Shown one piece after another: positions 8,235 to 17,013 of a stretch of 55,238 bases of DNA. Below the pieces are notes generated by a model. It did not search any database. It was not told where the DNA came from and saw only the letters and a program-made list of their open reading frames with translations. The translations under genes and the position numbers were made by a program. Numbering within the stretch: the first letter of the stretch is position 1; each line of letters starts with the position of its first letter. Source of the DNA: Desulfomonile tiedjei (GTDB lineage: Bacteria; Desulfobacterota; Desulfomonilia; Desulfomonilales; Desulfomonilaceae); assembly GCA_016212925.1 (NCBI GenBank), contig JACRDF010000033.1, positions 1-55,238 on the forward strand. Direction: 5' to 3'.

Positions 8235-9371
8235 TCAGGGCAGGTCGTCAGAAAGCATTTCTCGGAAGGCTTCCAGTCGGAGGCGAATTTGTCCCAGGGA
8301 GACCCCTCGGGCGGAGGTTTCGAGAATCAGGCTCGGGATATTGGCATCCTGGATCGCCTTCTGGAAATCGGGCGTGTCAAAAGCAGCCGCTTCACAGAAT
8401 TTGGGATTGAGAAAAATTACTCCCTTGGCTTTGCTGTCGCGGACCCTGTTCAAGAATCCCTGAACCATCAAATGGGGGTCCAAATGGTAACCGGTGTAAG
8501 GAATGTTGGCAAGATGCCTATCAACTAAAGCGGCGATCGGGTCCCCGTCTGTTGAGGCGTCCAGCGCTACCGATCGGAAACCGGTGACAATCTCGTCTTG
8601 AACCACGAGCAGACCCAACTGGTCGAACAGATCCAGAATGCCCGGCGGGTCCCACACCTTTCCCCGAACATAAACGGCAACACGCTCCTGAGAGTCCGCA
8701 GCGGTCTTTTCATCCCATGGCAGCCTGTCCATCCAAGCCAGGTGATCTTCCCGAGGCGCTCTCAGCGCTGAAGCAAAGAGCATTTGAACTCTCTGAGAAG
8801 TCCAGACCTCAGGTTGTTCGGCCTGCTTGAGATATGCCTGACGAAGTCGCTGCCGGCTCTTGTTGTATAGTTTTACACTGGACTCCAACGCGTCGGTTTT
8901 CGGTTCCTGGCCGGTAATCCGGGTCATGGTCTCGAAAAGCCTACTGAACTCCGCTCGCATATAGTCCCGAGCACCCGGATGATCAAGGCGCTTGGGAAGA
9001 CGCAGGAATTCGTTTGCCAGGTCCGGAAAGCACTTGCTCCATATGTGGAAAAGGTTGCGCGTGGTGTCGCACAAATACGGGATTACCATGCCGTCAAGCA
9101 CACCCAGTTCACTTCGCAGACCCAGCTCAAGCGCGCCCATTGCATGGCTGCATGTGTAGCCGGGAATGTGCTCCTGCGCACGGGAAACCTGAATCCCTGC
9201 GCCCTCGACAGCCATCGGAAGCGCTCCCGCGGCATGGAGAATCTCTTCCGGAACATCAGGAAGAAGATGTCCCACAACCTTCCTGCCGGTGCTTTCTTTC
9301 CACGCCAGGGCTTTTTCCCAAGGCGCCCCCACGATGTCTTCGAAAGGACCCCAAGGATTATTTTCAGTCAT
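8235..9371 (-). CDS. 2-hydroxyacyl-CoA dehydratase family subunit (HgdB/BcrC-like)
   Basis: A 378-residue protein of the benzoyl-CoA reductase/2-hydroxyglutaryl-CoA dehydratase family. The three cysteines that usually bind the [4Fe-4S] cluster are present: Cys74 (GYTCSHAMGALE), Cys101 (IPYLCDTTRN) and Cys326 (NPKFCEAAAFD). The end (SLGQIRLRLEAFREML) is also typical. These enzymes reduce CoA-thioester radicals in amino-acid or aromatic-acid breakdown. They usually work as two different subunits plus an ATP-dependent activator, none of which is beside this gene. A ribosome site GAGGGG precedes the ATG by eight bases. The exact substrate is unknown. Confidence 0.85.
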   Translation of the reverse strand: MTENNPWGPFEDIVGAPWEKALAWKESTGRKVVGHLLPDVPEEILHAAGALPMAVEGAGIQVSRAQEHIPGYTCSHAMGALELGLRSELGVLDGMVIPYLCDTTRNLFHIWSKCFPDLANEFLRLPKRLDHPGARDYMRAEFSRLFETMTRITGQEPKTDALESSVKLYNKSRQRLRQAYLKQAEQPEVWTSQRVQMLFASALRAPREDHLAWMDRLPWDEKTAADSQERVAVYVRGKVWDPPGILDLFDQLGLLVVQDEIVTGFRSVALDASTDGDPIAALVDRHLANIPYTGYHLDPHLMVQGFLNRVRDSKAKGVIFLNPKFCEAAAFDTPDFQKAIQDANIPSLILETSARGVSLGQIRLRLEAFREMLSDDLP

Positions 9372-9441
9372 GTTTCGGCCCCTCTATAATAATCTACCAG
9401 GCTTCCACGCCTCGGCGTGGTGTGCCAGGTGAGGATGGACG

Positions 9442-9585
9442 GGGAGAGATAGCTTGTAGACCCAGCGACCGGCCGCGCCAGGCTGTTTACCAGCCTCACC
9501 GCCGGCACCTTCGTTAGGCCGCGAGGCGTTTCAGGCTTTCGGCCACAGTACGCCTGCTCCGTAGCCGCCCCGCCAAGCCTCTCCC
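9442..9585 (-). ncRNA. Possible structured RNA leader upstream of the dehydratase-family gene
   Basis: The ends pair as an 11-bp stem with a three-base bulge: 9442-9448 and 9452-9455 with 9575-9585 (GGGAGAG + GCTT against AAGC + CTCTCCC). On the minus strand the interior can fold further, for example GCTG-GTAAA-CAGC. It lies between the SDR stop and the ATG at 9371, so it would be in the 5' leader of the 2-hydroxyacyl-CoA dehydratase gene. I could not match it to any riboswitch class I know. It could also be a decayed repeat. Confidence 0.3.
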
Positions 9586-9635
9586 ATTGTAATTCCGGAC
9601 GCTTAAGGCCTTACCGGTGAATGTTTACTCGTCTC

Positions 9636-10400
9636 TCACGTGTTAGCCAGCGTTCCGCCGTCAACGTAAATGCTTTGCCCGGTAATGAATTTCGCGCCGT
9701 CTGAACAAAGAAATAGCACAGCCCCGACTATTTCGTCAGGTTCGGCTAACCTTCCCATTGGAATACGCATGGTCAGTTGCCGTTCTATTTCGGGATTGGA
9801 CCATATGGGCTGGCTGAAGTGGGTCCTGGTCATTCCGGGCCCAACCGCGTTGACCAGGATATTCATGGGGGCCCATTCGGTGGCCATGCACATGGTCAGC
9901 ATTTTCACTGCCGCCTTGCTTGCATGATACACTCCCATCATAGTGCCCCCGCGTACCGCACCCACGGTGGTAATATTTACGATGCGGCCACCGCCGTTTT
10001 GCATCATGACTTTGGCCGCGGCACGGCTCAGGAGGAAAGTCCCTTTCACATTAGTGTCGAAGATCTTGTCGAACCCGTCTTCGCGAAGGTCCATCAATGG
10101 GCGCAGAAAGCTCCTGGCAGCGTTGTTGACCAGGATATCTATTCGGCCGAAAGCCTTGACAGTCGCGTCAACGAGGTCCTGAATTTGATCGCTCTGAGTA
10201 ACGTCGGCGACCTTCGCCACAGCCTCTCCACCGCGGGAAAGGATTTCGTCGGCTACAGCCTCGACTTCCGCTGCGGTCCTTGAGGCAACCACCACCTTGG
10301 CTCGGGAATCAGCAAGACCAAGCGCAATGGATTTCCCAATCCCTTTTCCCCCTCCTGTCACAATGGCAACCTTCTCCGTGAGGTCAGGCCGATCAACCAT
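9636..10400 (-). CDS. Short-chain dehydrogenase/reductase (SDR)
   Basis: A 254-residue classical SDR. It has the NAD(P) site TGGGKGIG (residues 15-22), the NNA motif at about 92-94, and the Tyr158/Lys162 pair in YHASK. The usual catalytic Ser is replaced by Thr145 (VNITTVGA), which may still support catalysis. The C-terminus FITGQSIYVDGG is standard. I choose the ATG at 10400 because GGAGG lies eight bases upstream, while the ATG at 10415 overlaps that ribosome site. It is likely a 3-oxoacyl- or hydroxyacyl-CoA/ACP oxidoreductase, and its position next to the dehydratase-family gene makes a CoA substrate reasonable (inference). Confidence 0.88.
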   Translation of the reverse strand: MVDRPDLTEKVAIVTGGGKGIGKSIALGLADSRAKVVVASRTAAEVEAVADEILSRGGEAVAKVADVTQSDQIQDLVDATVKAFGRIDILVNNAARSFLRPLMDLREDGFDKIFDTNVKGTFLLSRAAAKVMMQNGGGRIVNITTVGAVRGGTMMGVYHASKAAVKMLTMCMATEWAPMNILVNAVGPGMTRTHFSQPIWSNPEIERQLTMRIPMGRLAEPDEIVGAVLFLCSDGAKFITGQSIYVDGGTLANT

Positions 10401-10453
10401 AGTGCATACCTCCATTATTCAAATGCAATTTTGCGGGCATTGTTCAAAACATG

Positions 10454-10816
10454 TCAAGCGGCCGAAGGGTCGTCTTGCCAGAGGCCGAACGCGTTGTTCT
10501 GGGGGTCGGCCAACACCGCAAACCAGCCCATCCCCGGAACGGCCGTTCTGGGGACTAGGACCTGCGCTCCCATTCCTTCCGCTGTTTTTTGCGCATTCTC
10601 GACGGATTCTACCATAACGTAGCTGATGGGCGTGTGCTGGGGATGCTGCCTCGGCAACATTCCGCCCCTGGGTTCGCCTGAACCCGTGGTAATCGTGTAA
10701 TAGTCCATTGGTCCGGGCATCCGTTGGAAGGTCCAGCCGAACAGGTGATTATAGAACTTTTGCAGTGTTTCCAAATTGTCGGCAGGGATCTCGAAAAAGC
10801 AGACATCGTTGAGCAT
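10454..10816 (-). CDS. VOC/glyoxalase-like protein
   Basis: A 120-residue protein of the vicinal-oxygen-chelate superfamily. It shows CFFEIPADNLETLQKFYNHLFGW at the start, YTITTGSGEPRGGML in the middle, and DPQNNAFGLWQ at the end. This is the common VOC type annotated as glyoxalase/bleomycin-resistance-like, with no assigned reaction. AGGAG stands just before the ATG. It is on the same strand as the SDR, 53 bases apart, so they may be co-transcribed. Confidence 0.85.
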   Translation of the reverse strand: MLNDVCFFEIPADNLETLQKFYNHLFGWTFQRMPGPMDYYTITTGSGEPRGGMLPRQHPQHTPISYVMVESVENAQKTAEGMGAQVLVPRTAVPGMGWFAVLADPQNNAFGLWQDDPSAA

Positions 10817-11178
10817 TGTCCTAGCTCCTTTCCTAGCAATTGCATTGCCAAAGCCGAGACCAATAAATAAGGGCCTTCAAACCGATCCTCCACCAAATAG
10901 AGCACTTTGCGAAAGAAAAGTTTCTGCGGGCAGATTCGCCGTCCGAGTTCAACGCGGCATGAAAACCGGTGAAGTTACCAAAAGTAAGGGCGCGGCAGCG
11001 CTCCTGTCAAGAAAATTCCTATGGTCGGGTTGCGATCCTCCTACCGAGGCACGGCATCGTAGTGCTTGACTAGGAGCTAACCAGCCTGCCAGAATTAAAT
11101 GGGGGGCAGAGAGCGCGTCTTGCTGTGCCGGACAAGCCTCAAGCACCATTAATTCATTCCGAAACGGAGGACCAAATT
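10817..11178. other. Intergenic region between divergent genes, nothing recognised
   Basis: This 362-base stretch separates the minus-strand VOC gene from the plus-strand TIGR03067-like gene and must carry their promoters. I found no hairpin terminator, RNA gene or reading frame with a recognisable product. The only notable element is a sigma-54-like spacing match at 10836-10850, which I rejected because it is too near the start codon. Confidence 0.6.
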
Positions 11179-11655
11179 ATGCGCGGAAAAATTGTGTTTA
11201 TAGCCGTTAGCCTATTGCTTTTGTGCCCCATTGGAACTCTCTTTGCCGCGGATGTGGGGGGCCAGGACGCTGAAAAGGAACTCAAGAAGCTCCAAGGCAC
11301 GTGGGTAATGGTATCAGGGGAAATGGGCGGGAAAAAGGCAGCGGATGAGCATGTGAAACAGAGCAAAATAATCTATGAAGGGAACAAAATTCAGATTGTC
11401 GTTCCTAATCAGACCGGGGAAACGATCGTCGCGGATATCGTAAAGATCGACCCGGTGAAAAACCCCAAGGAAATGCATTTTATCCGCAAAACCGGTCCCA
11501 ACGCGGGCAAGACCCTCATAGGGATCTTCGAATTTGAAGGTGACGACCAGTACAAGTTTGCTTTCGATCCCACCGGAAGCATGACTCTCAAGGAATTCGT
11601 TACCAAGGACGGAACAGGCCATATTCGAAATACGTGGAAACGGGTGAAGCCTTAG
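11179..11655 (+). CDS. TIGR03067-like secreted protein
   Basis: A 158-residue protein. Residues 1-21 form a signal peptide (KIVFIAVSLLLLCPIGTLFAAD). The mature part starts with KELKKLQGTWVMVSGEMGGK, the LQGTW signature of the TIGR03067 family, followed by beta-rich lipocalin-like sequence (GIFEFEGDDQYKFAFD). The family's function is unknown; it is especially frequent in Planctomycetes and appears scattered elsewhere. The ATG at 11179 is chosen over the GTG at 11125 because CGGAGG lies eight bases upstream and the signal peptide begins there. Confidence 0.82.
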   Translation: MRGKIVFIAVSLLLLCPIGTLFAADVGGQDAEKELKKLQGTWVMVSGEMGGKKAADEHVKQSKIIYEGNKIQIVVPNQTGETIVADIVKIDPVKNPKEMHFIRKTGPNAGKTLIGIFEFEGDDQYKFAFDPTGSMTLKEFVTKDGTGHIRNTWKRVKP

Positions 11656-11740
11656 GAATGCCGGTGCGTCTCCGAGCTAGCGTTTGGCGGCTACGCGGGA
11701 ATCTTAGTATCTGATAACAACCGGCCCCCCAAGAATGCGA

Positions 11741-11778
11741 AATCACGATGGCACGTACTGAACCGTGCCATCGTGATT
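11741..11778. terminator. Perfect 15-bp hairpin downstream of the TIGR03067-like gene
   Basis: Arms 11741-11755 and 11764-11778 (AATCACGATGGCACG and its complement) pair perfectly around an eight-base loop, 85 bases after the stop at 11655. No run of T follows directly on either strand, so termination is only suggested. It could also be a protein-binding palindrome or part of the boundary of the brnTA insertion that begins at 11794. Confidence 0.4.
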
Positions 11779-11793
11779 CCTAAAAGCGTTTAC

Positions 11794-11849
11794 TGGTGCG
11801 CCAGATACGATTCGAACGTACGACCGCAACATCCGGGGTGTTGTGCTCT
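11794..11849 (-). pseudogene. Partial tRNA-Arg copy (3' part), probable attachment-site remnant
   Basis: Fifty-six bases match the 3' part of the intact tRNA-Arg at 12547-12623 with four mismatches, in the same orientation. The match runs from the CCA end through the T arm and anticodon arm, then stops in the D arm; the 5' acceptor half is absent. Such partial copies arise when an element integrates into the 3' end of a tRNA gene. The mismatches suggest an old event. Confidence 0.75.
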
Positions 11850-11911
11850 CTGGGATTGCACGACCCGTCTGCCGACTTGCCCCGACACGTATCCGGTGGT
11901 ACGATGGCCTC

Positions 11912-12184
11912 ATGGAATATGAGTGGGATCAAGACAAGGCGACCAACAACCTGCAAAAGCATGATGTGGATTTTGCTGATGCCGTCACTGCTTTGGAAGA
12001 CGACAACGCTGTCACGTTGGAAGACCAAGATCCCGAGGAAGAACGGTTCATCACAGTCGGAATGGACGCCCTGGGACGCATTGTAGTAGTGGTCTACACC
12101 TGGCGTGGCGAGCGCATTCGCCTCATCTCCGCAAGAAAGGCAACGCGACGTGAGCGGACCCAATATGAAGGAACAAGCCCATGA
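11912..12184 (+). CDS. brnT: BrnT family type II toxin (ribonuclease)
   Basis: A 90-residue protein beginning MEYEWDQDKATNNLQKHDVD, the characteristic BrnT opening (F/YEWD..K...N..KH). It ends with the IRLISARKATRRER segment that carries the family's basic active-site residues. BrnT is a RelE-fold ribonuclease that inhibits translation and is neutralised by BrnA, with which it represses its own promoter. The ATG at 11912 fits the family length; the frame is open further upstream without homology. The last four bases overlap the brnA start. Confidence 0.92.
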   Translation: MEYEWDQDKATNNLQKHDVDFADAVTALEDDNAVTLEDQDPEEERFITVGMDALGRIVVVVYTWRGERIRLISARKATRRERTQYEGTSP

Positions 12185-12435
12185 AGAAACAGTACGATTT
12201 CAGTAAGGGAAAGCGCGGGGCAGTGGTTCCGATTCCCACGGGCAAAACGCACATCACGATTCCAATTGATAACGATGTCTTGGATTGGTTTCGCTCGCAG
12301 GTACACGAGATGGGCGGCGGCAACTATCAGACCCTCATCAACACCGCTCTACGTGAGTACATAAAACAGCACAAGGAACCCTTGGAAGAGACGCTGCGGC
12401 GGGTGATTCGCGAAGAAATGCATACAAATGCATAA
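12181..12435 (+). CDS. brnA: BrnA family antitoxin
   Basis: An 84-residue partner of BrnT, overlapping it by ATGA. The N-terminal YDFSKGKRGAVVPIPTGKTHITIPID contacts the toxin, and DVLDWFRSQVHEMGGGNYQTLINTALREYI is the ribbon-helix-helix DNA-binding part. It would bind BrnT and repress the operon. Order toxin-antitoxin is normal for this family. The pair is enclosed by a tRNA-Arg fragment and the intact tRNA-Arg. Confidence 0.92.
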   Translation: MKKQYDFSKGKRGAVVPIPTGKTHITIPIDNDVLDWFRSQVHEMGGGNYQTLINTALREYIKQHKEPLEETLRRVIREEMHTNA

Positions 12436-12546
12436 AAGGCCGGGGTGTTGACTGTATCCCAGAGATCTTCTGTGTTTGTGACTTCTTTCAGCGCGATGGC
12501 TATCGGCTGGAGGAAGGGAATAACCCAGCATCCACTGCTTTGTGTT

Positions 12547-12623
12547 TGGTGCGCCCGATACGATTCGAACGTACGACCTCAACATCCGGAGTGTTGCGCT
12601 CTATCCTACTGAGCTACGGGCGC
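12547..12623 (-). tRNA. tRNA-Arg (anticodon CCG)
   Basis: Reading the minus strand gives a complete cloverleaf. The 7-bp acceptor stem is GCGCCCG/CGGGCGC. The D stem is GCTC/GAGC. The anticodon stem CAACA/TGTTG encloses loop CTCCGGA with anticodon CCG. The T arm has loop TTCGAAT. The discriminator A and an encoded CCA end lie at 12550-12547. It decodes CGG. A partial second copy of its 3' part lies 750 bases downstream at 11794-11849. Confidence 0.95.
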
Positions 12624-12698
12624 GTGAGTCAAATCTACCTCTTTCCCTGTGGGGTGTCAACGTTTTGGAGCCTGGCTGATGCCCCCGGTTATCCGGGG

Positions 12699-14204
12699 TC
12701 AGGCGCTGTCCAGCGGTAAGCGGACAGTAAAAGTGGTACCTTTACCCTCTTTGCTGCTCACCTGAATGTCGCCGTTGTGGTTCTTTACTATTCCGTAGCT
12801 GATGGCCAGCCCCAGGCCCATTCCCATGCCTTCGGTTGAGTCCTTAGTGGTGAAAAACGGGTCGAAGATCTTGTCCAGCATTGACTCGGGCATGCCCGCG
12901 CCGGTGTCTTCCAGGTCGATCTCCAGCCAGCCGTTTTGACGGCGGGTCCTGACCGTTAGTGCTCCGGATCCGTGCATCGCGTCGAGGGCGTTCAGGATTA
13001 TGTTCATGAAGACCTGTTCCATAAGGTTGGAGTCAACCACAACCTCCGGAACTGAATCGTCATATTTCTTGTTAAGCGTTATCCCGAAGAACCGCTGCTG
13101 ATGCACTATGATCTCAAGGGTCTGGTCCAGGACATCCTGAATGCGTCGCGGGGCCTTCTGCATGGGGGTTTCACGGGCAAAGTCCAAGATTCCCTGGACA
13201 ATCCCTTTAATGCGGGTGGTTTCACGCACTATGGTCTCGAGGTCCTTGCGGGTCTGGGGTTCATCCTTGAATTTCTTCAAAAGCAGGTGGGCAAACGTCA
13301 GCACGCCGGTCAAGGGCTGATTGATTTCATGAGCAATGCCCGCGGAAAGCTTGCCGAGGGATGAGAGCTTTTCGGCGCGGAGCAATTGTTTTTCCAGCTT
13401 TTGTTTCTCTCTGAGGTCCGTGAAAATGCCCACCGAGCCGCATTCCCGACCTTCGTCATACAGAATCGCGGCGGATATGTACACAGGGATCTGCTCACCC
13501 TGTTTGTCCCGCAACACCACTTCCCTCTTTTGCAAGATTCCGCGACCTCCAAAATCATCGGATCTCAAGTCCTTCATGATTTGTTTCGCGACTCCAGAGA
13601 AAAAGTACACATCGACGATATTCATTTTTCCGATGACTTCGTCTTTCCTGTAACCCAGAAGTCTTTCCGCTGCGGAGTTGAAGATGATGATATGCCCGCC
13701 CTTTCGTATGGACACGATCGCGTCAGGGGAGTTTTCTATCAGGTTTTCCCTGAACTGATAGGCCCTTTCCAATTCCAAGTTCGCTTCACGGACCAGGGTT
13801 TCAAGGTTGCTCGTGTATTGTTTGAGCTTTTTCTTCAGGGCCAGTTTCTCCAGAGAGCGCTTAAGAGACAAGGAAAGTATTTCGTCGTCCACAGGCTTGG
13901 TCAGGAAATTGGAGGCCTCCTTTCGAAGGCATTCCACGGCCATGTCCAGATCTCCGTGGCCTGTGATAATGACGACTTCGGTGTCAGGATTCGCGTCTTT
14001 GATGCGGCGAAGAACTTCAATGCCGTCCATGCCGGGCATGCGCACATCCAGCAACACCACATCAGGATCTTCTTTCTCGAATATTTCGAGAGCCGCGTGG
14101 CCATCTTCAGCCGTCAGGACCCGGTATCCATCCAGCTCCAAAGTCATGCGCATGAGGTTGCGAATGCTTTCTTCGTCGTCAACCACGAGAACCGTCGTCA
14201 TCAT
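12699..14204 (-). CDS. Hybrid REC-PAS-histidine kinase
   Basis: A 501-residue soluble signalling protein. An N-terminal receiver has acidic pair Asp9/Asp10, phospho-acceptor Asp53 ([11 protein letters not shown]) and Lys103. A helical linker (110-150) leads to a PAS domain (about 152-265). The kinase core follows, with His292 in [12 protein letters not shown] and an ATPase with N box [18 protein letters not shown] and [13 protein letters not shown]. The receiver-first order suggests it is controlled by phosphorylation from another kinase. It overlaps the preceding kinase gene by four bases and is the last gene of a six-gene minus-strand run. No DNA-binding domain is present. Confidence 0.92.
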   Translation of the reverse strand: MMTTVLVVDDEESIRNLMRMTLELDGYRVLTAEDGHAALEIFEKEDPDVVLLDVRMPGMDGIEVLRRIKDANPDTEVVIITGHGDLDMAVECLRKEASNFLTKPVDDEILSLSLKRSLEKLALKKKLKQYTSNLETLVREANLELERAYQFRENLIENSPDAIVSIRKGGHIIIFNSAAERLLGYRKDEVIGKMNIVDVYFFSGVAKQIMKDLRSDDFGGRGILQKREVVLRDKQGEQIPVYISAAILYDEGRECGSVGIFTDLREKQKLEKQLLRAEKLSSLGKLSAGIAHEINQPLTGVLTFAHLLLKKFKDEPQTRKDLETIVRETTRIKGIVQGILDFARETPMQKAPRRIQDVLDQTLEIIVHQQRFFGITLNKKYDDSVPEVVVDSNLMEQVFMNIILNALDAMHGSGALTVRTRRQNGWLEIDLEDTGAGMPESMLDKIFDPFFTTKDSTEGMGMGLGLAISYGIVKNHNGDIQVSSKEGKGTTFTVRLPLDSA

Positions 14205-15928
14205 TGGTCTCCGTTCTTGAGAGCGGGGAAAGACAGTCGAAAAGTCGTGCCCTCCGTCGCTGTTGGATCGATCTCGATTGTGCCTTTGTGTTCTTTGACA
14301 ATTCCGTAACTGATCGAAAGACCCAGACCGGTCCCTTCTCCGGTCTTCTTGGTAGTAAAAAACGGCTCAAATACCTTCGGCCTAATGGATTCAGGAATTC
14401 CCGGACCTGTATCGGAAACCGTGACCAAAACTCTATCGGTCTCTGAAAAAGACTTAATGGTTATGACTTTGTCGCCGGCTTCCCCTTCAGCGGTCGGGTC
14501 GCTCGTTTTGGAAAGTATAGCGTCACGCGCGTTAAGAATCAGGTTTATAAAGACTTGTTCCAGCCGGTTATCATCTCCCATGATTTTCGGCAGATTAACG
14601 TCCAGAGAAAGTGTCCACCGGATCCCGCGACTCTTGAGCTGTGTGCCCACCAGAGTGAAGACATTCACAATGGGTCCGTTGATATCAATAGGGAACATGA
14701 TATCGTCGGCCCTGCGCCCAAACTGACGAAGGTGATTGATGATGCGCGAAGCGCGTTGCACGCTGTACGCAAGCTCTTCAAGCACCTGGTTGAGGTCTTC
14801 GGCGGAAACGCTCTGACCGCTTTTAGTCTTTTTGGAAAGGTAGTCACAGCCCAATCTGACAATGTTGAGCGGCTGATTCAATTCGTGCGCAATTCCAGTG
14901 GCCATCTCGCCGAGAGTGGCCATTTTGCCCGCCTGAATCAGCTTGGCTTGCCGTTCCAATCGTTCAGTCACGTCCCACACCGCTGCAATAATAGCCGGAC
15001 GGTTACGGTACCGGCTGAGGCTTGCCTGGAAGTTTACCATAAACGGTGACCCATCTCGCCGTCGGTGCTGAAGAACCGGCAGGAAGGTGATTTCTGTGGC
15101 AAAGACATGTTTCAGACGGTTGCGAGTGGCCTCGCGGTCCCGGTCCAGGCCGAGGTCCGCGAAGCTCATATTGAGAAAATCCTGTCTAGTGTGTTGATAC
15201 TCTTCTTCGGCCCTGGCGTTGACATCGAGGATTCTAAGATCATCTGCGTCCATGACAAAAATCGGGGAAGGCCCGCTGTCAAAAAGAAACCTGTACTTCT
15301 CTTCGGATTCCCGCAGCCTCGCTTCTGATGCCTTAAGATGCGCAAGCATTCTATTGAAGGAGGATGTAAGCTGGACAATCTCATCACCTTCGACCGCCGC
15401 GTCGGTAAGTTCAAGGGCACGGGTTTCCGCATGGTGAATGCCGTTAAGAGTCCCGTTGGAAATACCGCCTCCGGCTTCTCGGCTTATTTGGTCGGCGGTT
15501 TCAGTGAGTTGCCGAAGGGGGAGAGCAATTCTCTTGGAAATGAACTCGATGAAACACCAGCCGATGAAGATGACTACAATACTGGCCAGGAAATGAAGGA
15601 CTTTCAGGTTGAAGATTACCGTGGAGTCACCTCTTAGTTTGGGAAAGATAGCTATCTGAAGGGTGACTCCGATAACAAAAACCACGCCGACGAGCAAAAT
15701 AAGCGTACTAATTAATATTCTGTTTTTGAACGAAGACAGGAAGCCGATCCTCTGCCTGACAAACTTGGGAAAGAGCTTTTCGATCCTTGCCAGAAGATGC
15801 AGTATCCAGCCGGGCTTCAGAGCGCTGATCTGGAAAGGATGTCCCAGTTCTTCCACTCCCGTACCCTGACCGATTGACCCCTCAATGCCCGTAGGGTCCG
15901 TATTCTTCTTCACAAGGCTGGAAGCCAT
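14201..15928 (-). CDS. Membrane HAMP-PAS sensor histidine kinase
   Basis: A 575-residue inner-membrane kinase. Two hydrophobic segments (about 70-96 and 107-130) enclose only a short loop, so there is almost no periplasmic sensor. HAMP-like sequence with [15 protein letters not shown] follows to about residue 200, then PAS (205-325). His348 lies in [18 protein letters not shown]. The ATPase has [20 protein letters not shown] and [13 protein letters not shown]. The small loop suggests it senses something in the membrane or cytoplasm through PAS. The likely phosphorylation targets are the receiver domains encoded on both sides. Confidence 0.92.
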   Translation of the reverse strand: MASSLVKKNTDPTGIEGSIGQGTGVEELGHPFQISALKPGWILHLLARIEKLFPKFVRQRIGFLSSFKNRILISTLILLVGVVFVIGVTLQIAIFPKLRGDSTVIFNLKVLHFLASIVVIFIGWCFIEFISKRIALPLRQLTETADQISREAGGGISNGTLNGIHHAETRALELTDAAVEGDEIVQLTSSFNRMLAHLKASEARLRESEEKYRFLFDSGPSPIFVMDADDLRILDVNARAEEEYQHTRQDFLNMSFADLGLDRDREATRNRLKHVFATEITFLPVLQHRRRDGSPFMVNFQASLSRYRNRPAIIAAVWDVTERLERQAKLIQAGKMATLGEMATGIAHELNQPLNIVRLGCDYLSKKTKSGQSVSAEDLNQVLEELAYSVQRASRIINHLRQFGRRADDIMFPIDINGPIVNVFTLVGTQLKSRGIRWTLSLDVNLPKIMGDDNRLEQVFINLILNARDAILSKTSDPTAEGEAGDKVITIKSFSETDRVLVTVSDTGPGIPESIRPKVFEPFFTTKKTGEGTGLGLSISYGIVKEHKGTIEIDPTATEGTTFRLSFPALKNGDQ

Positions 15929-15985
15929 AGTTTCCTTCCCGTGAAATCGGATCTAAAGCAGAGGCGCGGATGAAGAACCGGCTTG

Positions 15986-16933
15986 TCACATCCATCCGCT
16001 TTTGTCGAAGTAGTCCCACAGGTCGTCTCTCAGTGCCTGGTACTCATCTTTGACATCTTCGTACGAACGGGCGTTCTCGATGGCCAGCGCGACCTGCTCT
16101 GCAAAACCGTAGAGGAATCGAACCTCTTCTTCGGAAAAATTCCGAGGTTCGGAGGTATAGACCCGCAGTGTCCCGATTACCTTGTTCCGTACCACCAGCG
16201 GGACGCTGAGAATTGAAGCAATGCCTTCGCGCATCGCCTCCACAGGATATTGAACTCTGGGGTCTGTCGAAGCATGCTCGACCCACACGTGCTTCCCGCT
16301 CATTATTGAGTCGCCGATGCTTTTGGAAGCGTCCAGAGGGCCTTTGTCCACATAATCGCGACTAAGTCCGTTGTATGCAAACACGCGCAGTTTCTCGCGG
16401 TTCTTGTCGAGGAGACTGAGCGTGCTACCTTTGACTTTCATTACCTTTACCACGCCATGAACGATCAGATCCAAAACCTCTTTCAGGTTCAAGGTAGAGG
16501 AAATGGCTGTCTTGACTTCAGCGAAGGTGTCTTCCCGGTAACGCTTCTCGAAGCGTTGCTTGCGGTCTTCCATAACTTTGCCCACAAGCTCGGTTAGCTG
16601 ATCCGGGGTAAAGGGCTTCCTGATGTAGTCCATTGCGCCCAGTTTCATGGCTTTGACGGCTGAATCAACCGTGGAATACGCGGTTACCATGATCATGGAC
16701 AGGTCGGGGTCCACCTCGGTGAGGGCCTCCATGGCCTGAAGGCCGTCCATACCGGGCATCTTCAAATCCGTGATCAGGATGTCGAAGCCGCCTTCTTTTA
16801 ACTTTTGCACAGCTTCCCCGCCACTGCGGCAAGTGGCAACCTCGTAGTTCTCGCTTTCAAGAATGCGAGAAACGCTGTCCAACACTATCTGCTCGTCATC
16901 CAACACGAGAACTTTCGCTTCTTTCTTATCCAT
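15986..16933 (-). CDS. REC-GAF response regulator without output domain
   Basis: A 315-residue protein. The receiver has Asp12/Asp13, acceptor Asp56 (LITDLKMPGMDG) and FTPDQL after the conserved KP. A helical linker (about 120-150) leads to a GAF domain (SSTLNLKEVLDLIVHGVVKVMKVKGSTLSLLD to about 285). There is no DNA-binding, GGDEF or HD output, so the phosphorylated form probably acts through protein contact or tunes a kinase. It is a paralogue of the next upstream gene, with the same domain order and closely matching GAF text. Confidence 0.9.
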   Translation of the reverse strand: MDKKEAKVLVLDDEQIVLDSVSRILESENYEVATCRSGGEAVQKLKEGGFDILITDLKMPGMDGLQAMEALTEVDPDLSMIMVTAYSTVDSAVKAMKLGAMDYIRKPFTPDQLTELVGKVMEDRKQRFEKRYREDTFAEVKTAISSTLNLKEVLDLIVHGVVKVMKVKGSTLSLLDKNREKLRVFAYNGLSRDYVDKGPLDASKSIGDSIMSGKHVWVEHASTDPRVQYPVEAMREGIASILSVPLVVRNKVIGTLRVYTSEPRNFSEEEVRFLYGFAEQVALAIENARSYEDVKDEYQALRDDLWDYFDKSGWM

Positions 16934-17013
16934 CGTCTCCTACTCCCGGCAAAGCGCCCCCTTGGGGGAATTGAAATCCATCAATTTTCGCGGGCAATCG
17001 GTTGCAGCCCGCA

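Noticed and set aside
10836-10850. Sigma-54-like TGGCA-N6-TTGC on the minus strand before the VOC gene
   Set aside because: The predicted transcript start would fall inside the ribosome site of the ATG at 10816, and the match is largely made of a GCAATTGC palindrome.
13386-14309. A 307-codon frame antisense to the REC-PAS kinase
   Set aside because: The opposite strand carries intact receiver and PAS domains; the antisense frame has no ribosome site or family.
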